Of a stretch of 64,000 nt of DNA, positions 44,752 to 53,798 are shown in pieces. Location of the stretch: assembly GCF_001905125.1 (NCBI RefSeq), contig NZ_LWLE01000001.1, positions 1,172,112-1,236,111 of the forward strand, in the 5' to 3' direction. Below the pieces are notes generated by a model. It was given only the letters and a program-made list of their open reading frames with translations. It did no database searches and was not told where the DNA came from. The DNA comes from Streptomyces sp. TSRI0281. Its GTDB lineage: Bacteria > Actinomycetota > Actinomycetes > Streptomycetales > Streptomycetaceae. The translations under genes and the position numbers were made by a program. Positions within the stretch are counted from its first letter, which is position 1. Each line of letters begins with the position of its first letter.

Positions 44752-44787
44752 AAGGGACGCCTCGGGGTATCGGCCCCGGAGTCCCTT
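44752..44787. terminator. Terminator downstream of TVP38-family gene
   Basis: AAGGGAC (44752-44758) pairs with GTCCCTT (44781-44787), with an inner GGGG/CCCC stem. On the minus strand it lies about 90 bp after the stop at 44876 and ends in a short T-rich run, a plausible end for the upstream minus-strand gene. Confidence 0.65.
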
Positions 44788-44875
44788 TGTGGGTCGCGGG
44801 CAGCGTATCGCCTACAGGTGAACGTTCCTTCCGCTGCCCCCGGCCGCCCGCCGCTCATGTCCCGCGTCGCCCGGA

Positions 44876-45586
44876 TCATCCGGCGCCCAGCCGGTGGCGC
44901 TTGCGCCAGGCGACGAGCGCCCCGCCGATGCCCGTCAGCACGATGAACCCCATCGCGGCCAGGAACGCGGGCGAGGTCGGGGAGGCCGCCTCGCTGCCCG
45001 CGATGACGTACGCCGCCGTGTTCGGGATCGAGCCGAGCCCCGTGGCCAGCAGGAACGGCGGGTACCCCATGCGGGAGGTGGCCGCGCAGTAGTTGGCCGC
45101 GGCGAACGGCACTCCGGGAAAGAGCCGCAGCGCCAGCATGGACCGGAAGCCGTGCCGGCTCAGCAGCCCGTCCGCGGCCTTGAGCCAGCGCCCGCGCAGC
45201 AGTGTGCGCAGTGCGTCCTGGCCCAGTACCCGGCCCAGCATGAACGAGACACCCGCGCCGAGCACCGTGCCCGCCAGGGCGGCGGCCAGACCCGCCTGCG
45301 CGCCGAACAGGGCACCCGCGGCGATGTTGAGCAGGGGGCGCGGTACGAACGCCACCGTGCAGACCCCGTACGCGAGCCCGAACAGCATGGCCGCGGCCCC
45401 GCCGGTCAGCTGGGGCGGCCACCCGGCGGCCAGCAGCCGCTGTGGTTCGAACAGCAGCATCGTCGACGCGGCGGCCAGCAGCATCACCACGAGCAGCGAG
45501 AACCGGGACCAGGGCGAGAGCAGCACCCTCGAACAACGCACGGCGAGACCACCGGTGGGCCGGGCGGCGGGAACGGGGTCGAACAT
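44876..45586 (-). CDS. TVP38/TMEM64-family membrane protein
   Basis: A 236-aa protein with about five or six helices and the family core: FVPRPLLNIAAGALFGAQAG, LAGTVLGAGVSFMLGRVLGQ, SMLALRLFPGVPFAAANYCA and LLATGLGSIPNTAAYVIAGS. These are DedA-superfamily proteins with proposed lipid-scramblase or transport roles. The ATG at 45586 (MFDPVPAARP) is the first sensible start; the frame upstream is low-complexity. Confidence 0.88.
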   Translation of the reverse strand: MFDPVPAARPTGGLAVRCSRVLLSPWSRFSLLVVMLLAAASTMLLFEPQRLLAAGWPPQLTGGAAAMLFGLAYGVCTVAFVPRPLLNIAAGALFGAQAGLAAALAGTVLGAGVSFMLGRVLGQDALRTLLRGRWLKAADGLLSRHGFRSMLALRLFPGVPFAAANYCAATSRMGYPPFLLATGLGSIPNTAAYVIAGSEAASPTSPAFLAAMGFIVLTGIGGALVAWRKRHRLGAG

Positions 45587-45702
45587 TCGGGGAGAGTAAC
45601 CGAAATGAGTGTGTGATCGTCGTAACGCCCATGTGAGGTGCTTTCGTCGCGCGGTGCGGAAAACCACTCGACGCCCCCCTCCCGCCGGGCCATGATCGAG
45701 GC

Positions 45703-45849
45703 ATGTTCCGGTACGCCTTCCTCGCAGCACGGTCCGCAGTCGCGGCCGCGCCGAAGGCTGCCGTGAGCGCTGTCGCGGTCCCCGCGGCAACGGCACTTCT
45801 CGCAGCGGCTCCCGCCGCCGCGGCGCCCCTCGGCGGCGCCCGAAGCTGA
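45703..45849 (+). CDS. Small ORF (48 aa) upstream of EF-Tu3
   Basis: The ATG at 45703 opens MFRYAFLAARSAVAAAPKAA and runs to ARS and a TGA at 45847-45849. Translation is Ala-rich with an amphipathic character, possibly signal-like. The TGA falls in the first bases of the 5' arm of a strong hairpin (45848-45890), which in turn precedes the EF-Tu3 start by about 50 bp. Ribosome occupancy of this ORF could therefore alter folding of the hairpin. No homologue recognised. It may be a leader ORF or chance. Confidence 0.4.
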   Translation: MFRYAFLAARSAVAAAPKAAVSAVAVPAATALLAAAPAAAAPLGGARS

Positions 45850-45890
45850 CCCTCCCCCGACAGTCCGGCGGACCCCGTAGGGGGAGGGTC
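45848..45890. terminator. Hairpin/attenuator-like stem in EF-Tu3 leader
   Basis: GACCCTCCCCC (45848-45858) pairs perfectly with GGGGGAGGGTC (45880-45890), with a 21-base loop. It lies 53 bp before the EF-Tu3 start and overlaps the stop codon of the small ORF. It could be a plain terminator of upstream transcription or an attenuator for the EF-Tu gene. Confidence 0.65.
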
Positions 45891-45942
45891 GGCAGGGCAC
45901 TGGGGTCTCTTGCTCTCAGCTTCGAACACCAAGGAACGAGCC

Positions 45943-47118
45943 ATGCCCAAGACGGCATACGTGCGTACCAAGCCGCACCTCAACATCGGCACCATGGGCC
46001 ACGTCGACCACGGCAAGACCACGCTCACCGCCGCCATCACCAAGGTCCTCAGCGAGCGCGGCGGCAGCAGTACCTCCTATGTGTCGTTCGACCGGATCGA
46101 CCGGGCGCCCGAGGAGGCCCGGCGCGGCATCACGATCAACATCGCGCACGTCGAGTACGAGACCGACACCCGGCACTACGCGCACGTCGACATGCCCGGT
46201 CACGCCGACTACATCAAGAACATGGTGACCGGCGCGGCGCAGCTCGACGGGGCGATCCTCGTCGTCTCCGCGCTCGACGGGATCATGCCGCAGACCGCCG
46301 AGCACGTCCTGCTCGCCCGTCAGGTCGGCGTCGACCACATCGTCGTCGCCCTCAACAAGGCCGACGCGGGCGACCCCGAGCTGACCGACCTGGTCGAGCT
46401 GGAGGTTCGCGAACTGCTCACCTCGCACGGCTACGGCGGTGACACCGTCCCCGTCGTGCGGGTCTCCGGACTCAAGGCGCTGGAGGGCGAGCCGCGGTGG
46501 ACGGCGGCGATCGAGGGACTGCTGGACGCCGTCGACACCTACGTACCGATGCCGGTGCGCTACACCGACGCGCCGTTCCTCCTCCCGGTGGAGAACGTCC
46601 TGACCATCACCGGACGGGGCACGGTCGTCACCGGCGCCGTGGAGCGCGGCACCGTCCGCGTCGGTGACCGGGTGGCGGTGCTCGGCGCGGACATCGACAC
46701 GGTCGTCACCGGCCTGGAGACGTTCGGCAGGCCGATGGAGTCCGCGGAGGCGGGCGACAACGTGGCGTTGCTGCTGCGCGGTGTGGAGCGCGACCGGGTC
46801 CGTCGAGGCCATGTGGTGGCGGCGCCGGGAAGCGTGACTCCCAGCCGCCGCTTCACCGCGCAGGTGTACGTCCTGTCGGCGCGGGAAGGCGGCCGGACCA
46901 CCCCGGTCACCACCGGCTACCGGCCGCAGTTCTACATCCGTACGGCGGACGTCGTCGGAGACGTGGACCTCGGCGAGGTGGCGGTCGCTCGCCCCGGCGA
47001 CACGGTCACCATGACCGTCGAGCTCGGCCGTGACGTTCCGCTGGAGTCCGGTCTCGGCTTCGCGATCCGTGAGGGCGGCCGCACGGTCGGCGCCGGCACG
47101 GTCACCGGCCTGCTCTGA
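45943..47118 (+). CDS. tuf3: Divergent elongation factor Tu (EF-Tu3)
   Basis: A 391-aa translational GTPase with all G motifs: GHVDHGKT (19-26), RGITI (61-65), DMPGH (83-87, where standard EF-Tu has DCPGH), NKAD (138-141) and SGLKAL. Domains 2 and 3 are complete but diverged (short linker, [20 protein letters not shown]). In Streptomyces coelicolor and S. ramocissimus a third, divergent EF-Tu (tuf3) is known to be expressed under stringent conditions, and this gene fits that type rather than tuf1, which lies in the str operon. It is preceded by a small ORF and hairpin and followed by its own terminator. Confidence 0.9.
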   Translation: MPKTAYVRTKPHLNIGTMGHVDHGKTTLTAAITKVLSERGGSSTSYVSFDRIDRAPEEARRGITINIAHVEYETDTRHYAHVDMPGHADYIKNMVTGAAQLDGAILVVSALDGIMPQTAEHVLLARQVGVDHIVVALNKADAGDPELTDLVELEVRELLTSHGYGGDTVPVVRVSGLKALEGEPRWTAAIEGLLDAVDTYVPMPVRYTDAPFLLPVENVLTITGRGTVVTGAVERGTVRVGDRVAVLGADIDTVVTGLETFGRPMESAEAGDNVALLLRGVERDRVRRGHVVAAPGSVTPSRRFTAQVYVLSAREGGRTTPVTTGYRPQFYIRTADVVGDVDLGEVAVARPGDTVTMTVELGRDVPLESGLGFAIREGGRTVGAGTVTGLL

Positions 47119-47140
47119 CGCACCCGGACCGCCTTGTGCG

Positions 47141-47172
47141 ACCCGCCTCCCGCCAACCTCGGGGAGGCGGGT
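47141..47172. terminator. Terminator after EF-Tu3
   Basis: ACCCGCCTCCC (47141-47151) with GGGAGGCGGGT (47162-47172): a perfect 11-bp stem and 10-base loop, 22 bp after the EF-Tu3 stop. Confidence 0.88.
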
Positions 47173-47237
47173 GGCACGGGGGCCGCGGCGGGTCCGCGCG
47201 GTGCGGAGCAGCCCGCCCCACGCCTCACAATGGGGGA

Positions 47238-48083
47238 GTGAACGAGCCGATACCCGTCATCCGCGACGTCGACCGCGGCACCGCCCGCCTGCTGCCCGAT
47301 GTGGACCGCGACCGGGCCTGGCTGCTGACGGTGGACGAGGCGCCCCAGTCCTACGTCGACCTCGACGACCCCACGTACCTCGAATTCGAGTACGTCCGCA
47401 GGCTCGCCCATGTCGTGGACTGCTCCGCCGGTCCGGGCGCCCCGCTCGACGTCCTGCACCTCGGCGGCGGCGCCCTCACCCTGCCCCGCTATGTCGCGGC
47501 GACCCGGCCCGGATCGCGGCAGCACGTGGTGGAGGCGGACAGGGGGCTGCTGGACCTGGTCGGCGAACACCTGCCGGTGCCCGAGGACAGCGGCATCACG
47601 GTGCACGGCACGGATGCCCGCGCGTGGCTGGAGCAGGCGGCGCCGGGCTCGGCCGATGTCCTGGTCGCGGATGTCTTCGGCGGCTCGCGGGTACCGGCCC
47701 ACCTCACCTCCGTCGAGTACGCGCGGGCCGCCGGGCGGGTCCTGCGCGGGGACGGGATCTACGCCGCGAACCTGGCCGACAGCGCGCCCTTCGGCTTCCT
47801 GCGCTCCCAGCTGGCCAATTTCGCCGCGGTCTTCGGGGAGATCGCGCTGATCGCCGAACCGGCCGTGCTGCGCGGGCGCCGCTTCGGCAACGTCGTTCTC
47901 CTCGCCTCGCACACCGCGGTCGACACGGCCGCGCTCACCCGCCGCTGCGCCGCCGACGCCTTCCCGGCGCGGGTCGAGTACGACGAAGCGCTCGCACGGC
48001 TCATCGGCGGGGCGAAGCCGGTCGGGGACGCCGACGCGGTCGGCTCGCCCGTGCCGCCCGACGGGGCGTTCAGTATCGGCTGA
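47238..48083 (+). CDS. Spermidine-synthase-like (fused MTase fold) protein
   Basis: A 281-aa protein starting at the GTG at 47238 (GGGGGA site). It has the polyamine synthase-like Rossmann core: APQSYVDLDDPTYLEFEYVR, DVLHLGGGALTLPRYVAATR (motif I), QHVVEADRGLLDLVGEHLP (acidic loop) and ADVLVADVFGGSRVPAHLTS. Proteins of this kind are called spermidine synthase-like in actinobacteria, but the decarboxy-SAM and putrescine sites are not conserved enough to assign polyamine synthesis. Function unknown. Confidence 0.82.
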   Translation: MNEPIPVIRDVDRGTARLLPDVDRDRAWLLTVDEAPQSYVDLDDPTYLEFEYVRRLAHVVDCSAGPGAPLDVLHLGGGALTLPRYVAATRPGSRQHVVEADRGLLDLVGEHLPVPEDSGITVHGTDARAWLEQAAPGSADVLVADVFGGSRVPAHLTSVEYARAAGRVLRGDGIYAANLADSAPFGFLRSQLANFAAVFGEIALIAEPAVLRGRRFGNVVLLASHTAVDTAALTRRCAADAFPARVEYDEALARLIGGAKPVGDADAVGSPVPPDGAFSIG

Positions 48084-48280
48084 GGCGCCGGGCAGTCGCG
48101 CGGCAACCGCTCGGCCCCATGGATGCCCGCGCCCGCGCCCGCGCAGCGCCCACGCCCACGCCTGAGAACGGCGAACGCCGCCGCGATCAGCGAGCTCCGG
48201 AAGTCCGTAACTCGCATGGATCGTCGGCGGCGTGCCACTGTCTTCAGGTGCGGCCCGGACAGCGCGGGAGGTCGGCCGTC

Positions 48281-49354
48281 CTATCCGGCCGAGGTCTCCG
48301 CGAGCCGCACCGTGCTCAGGATCTGCTGGATGGTGGTGTCGGGGAGCTCGTCCTTGACCGCCGCGTTGGCGTAGAGCACCCACGTCGAGTACTCGGTCTT
48401 GGCGTTCTTGAAGCTGAAGGCGATCGACTTGCCGTCGGTGTCGCACTTCTCCTTCTTGGACACTCCCGACGCGGTGGCCGTCACGACGCTCCCGGTCAGG
48501 CCCGACTTCGTCGTGAACGGCTTGGCCTTGCCGACCTTGACGGTGCCCTTGGGCTCGGTCTGGGCGTAGGCGGCCCACACCCAGTTGCCCGCCTCGTTCC
48601 TCGCGGCCTCGTCGGTGCTCTTGGCACCCTGGGCGCCCTTGGTGCCGACGCCGGCCAGACCGGTGTCCTCCTTGGTGCCGTCCTTGTCGGAGTCGTCGAT
48701 GCACCACTTGCTCTTGTAGTAGGCCGGTGCGGAGAAGCCGACGACGGGCGGGCCCTCGGGCTTCTTGGCGTCCTCGAATCCGGCGAACACCCCCGAGCCC
48801 GAGACCTCCCAGTCACCGGGCACGTCGAACTGGGTGCCCCACTTGGGGTTGGTGACGACCTTCCAGCCCGGGATCACGGGCTTGGGGTCCCCGTCGGTAC
48901 CCCGCGGATTCGCCGGCGCGGTGGCGGAATCGGACGGCTTCGCGGTCGGCGACGACGACTTCTTGTCGTCGGCGACCGTCGAGCCGTCGCCCTTGTCGTC
49001 GTTCTTGTTCATCACGACCACGCCGGTCACGACGGCAGCCGCGACGACCGCGGTCGCCGCGACGATCGCGACGACGGTCGTCTTCTTCTTGCTGTCGGGC
49101 TGCGGCCCTCCGGGCGGACCCGGAACGGCGTGCTGCGGCATGGTCGGCTGCTGATACGGGTTGGGCTGCGGGTACCCCGGTTGCTGGCCGGGCTGTCCCT
49201 GCGGATATCCCGGTTGCTGGCCGGGCTGTCCCTGCTGCTGGTACCCCGGCTGCTGATAGGGGTTCGGCTGCTGGTATCCCGGCTGCTGATACGGGTTCTG
49301 ATTCTGGTCCTGCGGGTTTTGCTCGCCCCCGGGCGGCTGCTGTCCTGGCCACAT
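48281..49354 (-). CDS. Membrane-anchored protein with P/Q/Y-rich N-terminus
   Basis: A 357-aa protein in three parts. Residues 1-85 are a cytoplasmic Pro/Gln/Tyr/Gly repeat (PYQQPGYQQ and QPGQQPGYP units). One transmembrane helix follows at about 93-113 (TVVAIVAATAVVAAAVVTGV). The extracytoplasmic part starts with a Lys/Asp/Ser/Thr linker (DDKGDGSTVADDKKSSSPTA) and continues as a folded domain with FDVPGDWEVSGSGVFAGF and VGFSAPAYYKSKWCIDD (Cys pair). This layout is common in Streptomyces proteins of unknown function near cell-wall genes. The tandem-repeat N-terminus may be length-variable. Confidence 0.85.
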   Translation of the reverse strand: MWPGQQPPGGEQNPQDQNQNPYQQPGYQQPNPYQQPGYQQQGQPGQQPGYPQGQPGQQPGYPQPNPYQQPTMPQHAVPGPPGGPQPDSKKKTTVVAIVAATAVVAAAVVTGVVVMNKNDDKGDGSTVADDKKSSSPTAKPSDSATAPANPRGTDGDPKPVIPGWKVVTNPKWGTQFDVPGDWEVSGSGVFAGFEDAKKPEGPPVVGFSAPAYYKSKWCIDDSDKDGTKEDTGLAGVGTKGAQGAKSTDEAARNEAGNWVWAAYAQTEPKGTVKVGKAKPFTTKSGLTGSVVTATASGVSKKEKCDTDGKSIAFSFKNAKTEYSTWVLYANAAVKDELPDTTIQQILSTVRLAETSAG

Positions 49355-49449
49355 GGCCAGTAACCATAGAGGGACGGCACGTCCCCTGCTACGCCCGCCC
49401 CCGGGAGGGGATGGCCAAACGGTTCTACCGGTGAGTAACATGCGGACGT

Positions 49450-49902
49450 ATGAGCGCTGAACAGATGTCCGTCGGCGAGATGCTCGTCGCGACGGTTCCG
49501 ATGGCCCGGACCCTCAACCTCGATTTCCTGGAAACGACCGCCGAGCGTGCGGTCGTGCGGCTGCCGGACCAGGCGGAGTACCACAACCACGTCGGCGGAC
49601 CGCACGCCGGAGCGATGTTCACGCTCGCCGAGTCGGCCAGCGGCGCGATCGTCATAGCCGCCTTCGGCGACCAGATGACGCGCGCCGTGCCGCTCGCCGT
49701 CCGGGCGGAGATCGGCTACCGGAAACTGGCCATGGGCGAGGTCACCGCGACCGCGACCCTCGGCCGTCCCATCGCCGAGGTGGTCGCCGAACTGGACGAG
49801 GGCAAGCGGCCGGAGTTCCCCGTGGCCGTCGAGATCCGGCGCGGTGACGGCGCGGTGACGGGCGAGATGACGGTGGTCTGGACGCTGCGCCCCAACAGCT
49901 GA
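49450..49902 (+). CDS. Hotdog-fold protein (DUF4442/YiiD-like)
   Basis: A 150-aa single hotdog domain: YHNHVGGPHAGAMFTLAESA and SGAIVIAAFGDQMTRAVPLA, then MGEVTATATLGRPIAEVVAE. It resembles PaaI/DUF4442-type thioesterases, which hydrolyse acyl-CoA or bind acyl groups. The usual catalytic Asp/Glu is plausibly in AESASG. Divergent from the P/Q-rich membrane protein gene. Confidence 0.8.
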   Translation: MSAEQMSVGEMLVATVPMARTLNLDFLETTAERAVVRLPDQAEYHNHVGGPHAGAMFTLAESASGAIVIAAFGDQMTRAVPLAVRAEIGYRKLAMGEVTATATLGRPIAEVVAELDEGKRPEFPVAVEIRRGDGAVTGEMTVVWTLRPNS

Positions 49903-50041
49903 CCGGCGAGGACGGCGAGCGGGGCCGTCGCGCATCCCCTGTCCGGGAGCGCGGCGGCCCTTCGCGCTGCCGGGGGCAGGTAGGCTTCCCGCCTGCGCCG
50001 CGGCACATGCGGCCGCACAACCTGCACGGGAGGCACCGGCG

Positions 50042-50701
50042 TTGCACGTTCAGGAGTGGCTGGAGACGGTCCCCGCGATCAGTGTCTACCTCCTTGTGGG
50101 GGTCGTCATCGGACTGGAGAGCCTGGGCATTCCGCTGCCGGGCGAGATCATCCTCGTCAGCTCGGCGCTCCTGGCCTCGCAGCACGGTGAGATCGACCCG
50201 GTGGTGCTCGGTGCCTGTGCGACCGCCGGGGCGATCATCGGTGACTCGATCGGCTACGCGATCGGCCGCAAGGGCGGCCGGCCGCTGCTCGCCAGGCTCG
50301 GCCGGAAGTTCCCGAAGCACTTCGGCGGGGCCCAGATCGCCATGGCGGAGCGGTCGTTCGAAAAGTGGGGCATGTGGGCGGTGTTCTTCGGCCGCTTCGT
50401 CGCGCTGCTGCGGATCTTCGCGGGGCCGCTGGCCGGAGTCCTGCGGATGCCGTACTGGAAGTTCCTGACCGCCAATGTGCTCGGCGGCATCATCTGGGCG
50501 GGCGGCACCACGGCCGTCATCTACTCGGTGGGAGTCGTCGCCGAGGCCTGGCTGAAGCGCTTCTCGTGGCTGGGCCTCGTGGTCGCGGTGCTGTTCGGGC
50601 TGGCATCGATGCTCGTGCTGAAGAACCGGGCGAAGAAGGCGGCGGCACAGTCCGGCGGTCACCCGGCGGCCGAACCCGCGGTGGCACCGGCCACGGACTG
50701 A
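50042..50701 (+). CDS. DedA-family membrane protein
   Basis: A 219-aa protein with a TTG start at 50042 (GGGAGG 8 bases upstream). DedA hallmarks: GLESLGIPLPGEIILVSSAL (E..G.P.PGE), DSIGYAIGRKGGRPLLARLG and FGRFVALLRIFAGPLAGVLR (R...R..P..AG). It has four to six helices. DedA proteins flip polyprenyl-phosphate or phospholipid carriers and affect envelope stress tolerance. The C-terminal 25 residues are Ala/Pro-rich. Confidence 0.92.
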   Translation: MHVQEWLETVPAISVYLLVGVVIGLESLGIPLPGEIILVSSALLASQHGEIDPVVLGACATAGAIIGDSIGYAIGRKGGRPLLARLGRKFPKHFGGAQIAMAERSFEKWGMWAVFFGRFVALLRIFAGPLAGVLRMPYWKFLTANVLGGIIWAGGTTAVIYSVGVVAEAWLKRFSWLGLVVAVLFGLASMLVLKNRAKKAAAQSGGHPAAEPAVAPATD

Positions 50702-50797
50702 CCGCGCGAGGGAGCCGGGCCGGAGAGGGAGTGGGGCCGGAGACGGAGCTGGGCCGGAGACGGAGCGGCGGGCGGAGACGGAGCGGCGGGGCCGTCC

Positions 50798-51328
50798 TCA
50801 GCTCTCGTGCGCCGCGCGGTGTGCCTTGGCCAGCTCCACATAGCCGACCGCGTTGAACTTGATGCCTTCGAGCTCCTCCTCGGTCAGCGCGCGCTTCACC
50901 TTGGCCGGCACCCCCGCCACGAGCGAACCCGGCGGCACCCGCATCCCCTGCGGGACCAGCGCCTGTGCCGCGACCAGTGAGCCGGCGCCGATGTGCGCAC
51001 CGTTGAGCACCGTGGCACCCATGCCGACCAGGACGTCGTCCTCGATCGTGCAGCCGTGCAGCACGGCGTTGTGGCCGACCGAGACCCGGGCGCCCACCGT
51101 GAGCGGGAACCCGGGATCGGTGTGCACGCTGCAGTTGTCCTGGATGTTGCTGTCCGGGCCCAGCGTGATCGGGCCGCAGTCGGCGCGCAGGACGGCCTGG
51201 TACCAGACGCTGGAGCCCGCGGCCAGGGAGACCTCGCCGATCACCACGGAGGTCGGTGCGACAAAGGCATCCGCATCGATGTCCGGCTCCTTGCCGCCCA
51301 TGCCCGTGATCAACGCCTGCTCCGCCAT
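50798..51328 (-). CDS. Gamma-carbonic anhydrase-like hexapeptide protein
   Basis: A 176-aa left-handed beta-helix protein of the YrdA/gamma-CA group. Three metal-binding His are in place: NCSVHTDPG, VGHNAVLHG. Family flanks include SSVWYQAVLRADCGPITLGP (RAD motif) and NIQDN, ending with a C-terminal helix EEELEGIKFNAVGYVELAKA. The ATG at 51328 follows GGAGGAGCAGGCC. It could be an active CO2 hydratase or a carnitine-type acyltransferase relative. The overall fold is secure, the activity is not. Confidence 0.88.
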   Translation of the reverse strand: MAEQALITGMGGKEPDIDADAFVAPTSVVIGEVSLAAGSSVWYQAVLRADCGPITLGPDSNIQDNCSVHTDPGFPLTVGARVSVGHNAVLHGCTIEDDVLVGMGATVLNGAHIGAGSLVAAQALVPQGMRVPPGSLVAGVPAKVKRALTEEELEGIKFNAVGYVELAKAHRAAHES

Positions 51329-51470
51329 GGCCTGCTCCTCCGTGCTCGGGTGTGCTGCGCTCGCGCCACGGAAACCGTAAGCGACGGTGCTTCGCGGACG
51401 AAACGCGGTGGGGTGAACATCACAGGTCACCGCGCGGATGGCCCGATGTGCCGCGGACTACCGTGAGCGC

Positions 51471-52220
51471 GTGCCGAACAACCGGAACGTGTTCTCCTCC
51501 CTCGCCCACTGGCGGCGCCGCGCCGTCTCCCGCGCGGTCCATCGCGGCTGGGCGTGGGTGCGGGATTCCGGTGCGGTCACCGCCCAGTACCCCGGACGTC
51601 TGCGCTTCGGCGGCATCGGCGCGGGGACCCGGCTCGCGTTCCCGCAGGGCACGGTGTTCGGCGAGCCGTGGATCGTGCTCGGCGAGCACTGCGTCATCGC
51701 GGAACAGGTGACACTCACCGCTGGAATGATGCCCGGCCTGGATCTGGGGCCCGATCCGATCCTGACCCTCGGGGACGGTGTGGTGCTCGGCCGGGGCAGT
51801 CATGTCATCGCCGATACGACGGTACGGATCGGCTCGGACACGTACTGCGGCCCGTACGTCTACATCACCTCGACGAACCACAGCTACGACGACCCGCACG
51901 AGCCCGTCGGCAAGCAGTGGCCGCGGATGGAGCCGGTCGAGATCGGCCCCGGCTGCTGGATCGGTACGGGGGCAGTGGTCCTGCCGGGCGCCAGGCTCGG
52001 ACGCAATGTGGTGGTCGCGGCCGGGGCGGTCGTCCGGGGCGACGTCCCCGACCACGCGGTGGTGGCGGGCGCTCCGGCGCGCGTCGTACGACGCTGGGAC
52101 CCGGACACGGGGTGGCAGCCGCCCCTGCGTACGCCGGCGCCCGTACCGATCCCCGCGGGCATGACGTCCGAGCAGTTGGTGGCCCTGGCCCGGTCGGAAG
52201 AGTCCCCGGGGGCCGAGTAG
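51471..52220 (+). CDS. Hexapeptide-repeat acyltransferase
   Basis: A 249-aa left-handed beta-helix (LbH) transferase: QGTVFGEPWIVLGEHCVIAE, PILTLGDGVVLGRGSHVIAD, TSTNHSYDDPHEPVGKQWPR (with the catalytic-type His) and WIGTGAVVLPGARLGRNVVV, ending in VVAGAPARVVRRWD. The set is typical of maltose/galactoside O-acetyltransferase-like enzymes acting on sugars. The GTG at 51471 is preferred since homologous frames start near MPNNRNVFSSLAHW. An ATG at 51438 is an alternative. Divergent from the gamma-CA-like gene. Confidence 0.83.
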   Translation: MPNNRNVFSSLAHWRRRAVSRAVHRGWAWVRDSGAVTAQYPGRLRFGGIGAGTRLAFPQGTVFGEPWIVLGEHCVIAEQVTLTAGMMPGLDLGPDPILTLGDGVVLGRGSHVIADTTVRIGSDTYCGPYVYITSTNHSYDDPHEPVGKQWPRMEPVEIGPGCWIGTGAVVLPGARLGRNVVVAAGAVVRGDVPDHAVVAGAPARVVRRWDPDTGWQPPLRTPAPVPIPAGMTSEQLVALARSEESPGAE

Positions 52221-52222
52221 CG

Positions 52223-53089
52223 CTACCCCGTCGCGAGCAGGACCGTTCCCACCAGGGCCAGTCCGGCCCCCGCCGCCTGGACCCCGCGCAGCCGTTCGCC
52301 GAGCACGCCCCGCGCGGCCAGCGCGGTCACCACCGGATACAGCGAGGCGAGGACGGCGGCGACGGTCACCGGGCCGTGCTGGGCGGCGATCGAGTAGGTG
52401 CCGTTGGCGGCGACATCGGCCAGTCCGACGAAGGCCAGCGCGGGGAGTGCGGCCACCACGACCGGCATACCGCCCGCCTCGGGCAGGGCACGGCCGCCGC
52501 GGCGCACCGAGACGTACAGCGCGGTGCCGCCGACCGCGATGTTGGTGAGGCGCTGGACGAACAGGGCGAGGAACAGCCCGGTGACGGTGGTGGACGCCTC
52601 CGCGATCAGGGCCATCACCGTGCCGAAGCCGAACGCGGCCAGCAGGGTCAGCAGGACCGCCTGCCGCCGCACCGGTGCCCCGCGCAGCTCCGGGCCGCCC
52701 GCCAGCACGATCCCCACCAGCGCCACGCCGACCCCGGCGAACTGGAGGAGCCCCGGCCGCTCACCGACGATCAGTCCGGCACTCACCGGTACGGCGACCC
52801 CCAGCGATCCCAGCGGGGAGACCACGCCCATCGGGCCGAGGGCCAGCGCCTTGTAGAAGCTGAGCATCGCGACCGGCCCGACGGCGCCCGCCGCGACCGC
52901 GAACCACAGCTGACCGCCCGCCTCGCTCCAGGCGCCCGTGACGATCACCATGACGCCCAGCACCACCGCGGCGACGGTCTGCGAGACGACCACCACGGTC
53001 AGCGCGGGCGTGCGCCGGGTGAGCAGCCCGCCGCCGAAGTCGGCCAGCCCCCACAACAGGCTGGTGGCCAGGGCGAACAGTGCTGTCAT
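52223..53089 (-). CDS. EamA/DMT-superfamily transporter
   Basis: A 288-aa membrane protein with ten helices and two EamA repeats (first ALATSLLWGLADFGGGLLTR, second AALPALAFVGLADVAANGTY). The second repeat has the usual SLYPVVTALAARGVLGERL motif. DMT proteins export or import metabolites, and nothing here shows the substrate. It is divergent from an XRE-cupin regulator with a 93-bp gap, so the regulator may control it. Confidence 0.9.
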   Translation of the reverse strand: MTALFALATSLLWGLADFGGGLLTRRTPALTVVVVSQTVAAVVLGVMVIVTGAWSEAGGQLWFAVAAGAVGPVAMLSFYKALALGPMGVVSPLGSLGVAVPVSAGLIVGERPGLLQFAGVGVALVGIVLAGGPELRGAPVRRQAVLLTLLAAFGFGTVMALIAEASTTVTGLFLALFVQRLTNIAVGGTALYVSVRRGGRALPEAGGMPVVVAALPALAFVGLADVAANGTYSIAAQHGPVTVAAVLASLYPVVTALAARGVLGERLRGVQAAGAGLALVGTVLLATG

Positions 53090-53182
53090 GGCGGGCCTCG
53101 CAGTACAGTGCGATGAACGGATGGGTGCACCACACCGTAGTGCAGTATTTTCGACTGTGTCATTCAGAATATTGGACGGAAT

Positions 53183-53755
53183 GTGTCTGACCTCGATCAG
53201 CTCACCCAGTCACTGGCCCGCAACCTCAAACGCTGGCGGGGTGAACGCGGCTTCACGCTGGACGCCCTCGCCGCCCGCGCGGGAGTCAGCCGCGGCATGA
53301 TCATCCAGATCGAGCAGGCGCGCACCAACCCGAGCGTCGGCACCACGGTCAAGCTCGCCGACGCCCTCGGGATCAGCATCACCACGCTCCTCGACTACGA
53401 GCAGGGCCCCCAGGTCCGGCTGGTGCCCGAGAGCCAGGCCGTACGCATGTGGTCCACACCGGCGGGCAGCTCGACCACCCTCCTGGTCGGTACGGAGGCC
53501 GGGGGGCCGCTCGAACTGTGGGGCTGGCGCCTGATGCCCGGCGACAGCAGCGCATCGGACCCGCACCCCGAGGGAACGGTCGAACTGCTGCATGTCACCG
53601 CGGGCGAACTGACGCTCGTCGTCGACGGCGAGGCACACGCCGTACCTGCCGGTACGTCGGCGACGTTCGAGGCCCACGTGCCGCACGCCTACCGCAACGA
53701 CGGCACCGAGCCGGCCGAGTTCACCATGGCGGTGTCGATCCCGCCCGTACGCTGA
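53183..53755 (+). CDS. XRE-cupin transcriptional regulator
   Basis: A 190-aa protein: N-terminal helix-turn-helix (about 5-65, LTQSLARNLKRWRGERGFTL, AARAGVSRGMIIQIEQARTN) and C-terminal cupin (about 105-185, GWRLMPGDSSASDPHPEGTV, LLHVTAGELTLVVDGEAHAV, SATFEAHVPHAYRNDG), with His/Glu metal positions. The GTG start at 53183 has GGACGGA upstream. It is divergent from a DMT transporter with a short shared promoter region. I infer that it senses a small molecule through the cupin and controls the transporter. Confidence 0.92.
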   Translation: MSDLDQLTQSLARNLKRWRGERGFTLDALAARAGVSRGMIIQIEQARTNPSVGTTVKLADALGISITTLLDYEQGPQVRLVPESQAVRMWSTPAGSSTTLLVGTEAGGPLELWGWRLMPGDSSASDPHPEGTVELLHVTAGELTLVVDGEAHAVPAGTSATFEAHVPHAYRNDGTEPAEFTMAVSIPPVR

Positions 53756-53798
53756 GACGCCCGACCGGAGGGGGAAAGTCCGCTGTTAGCGTGAGCCC

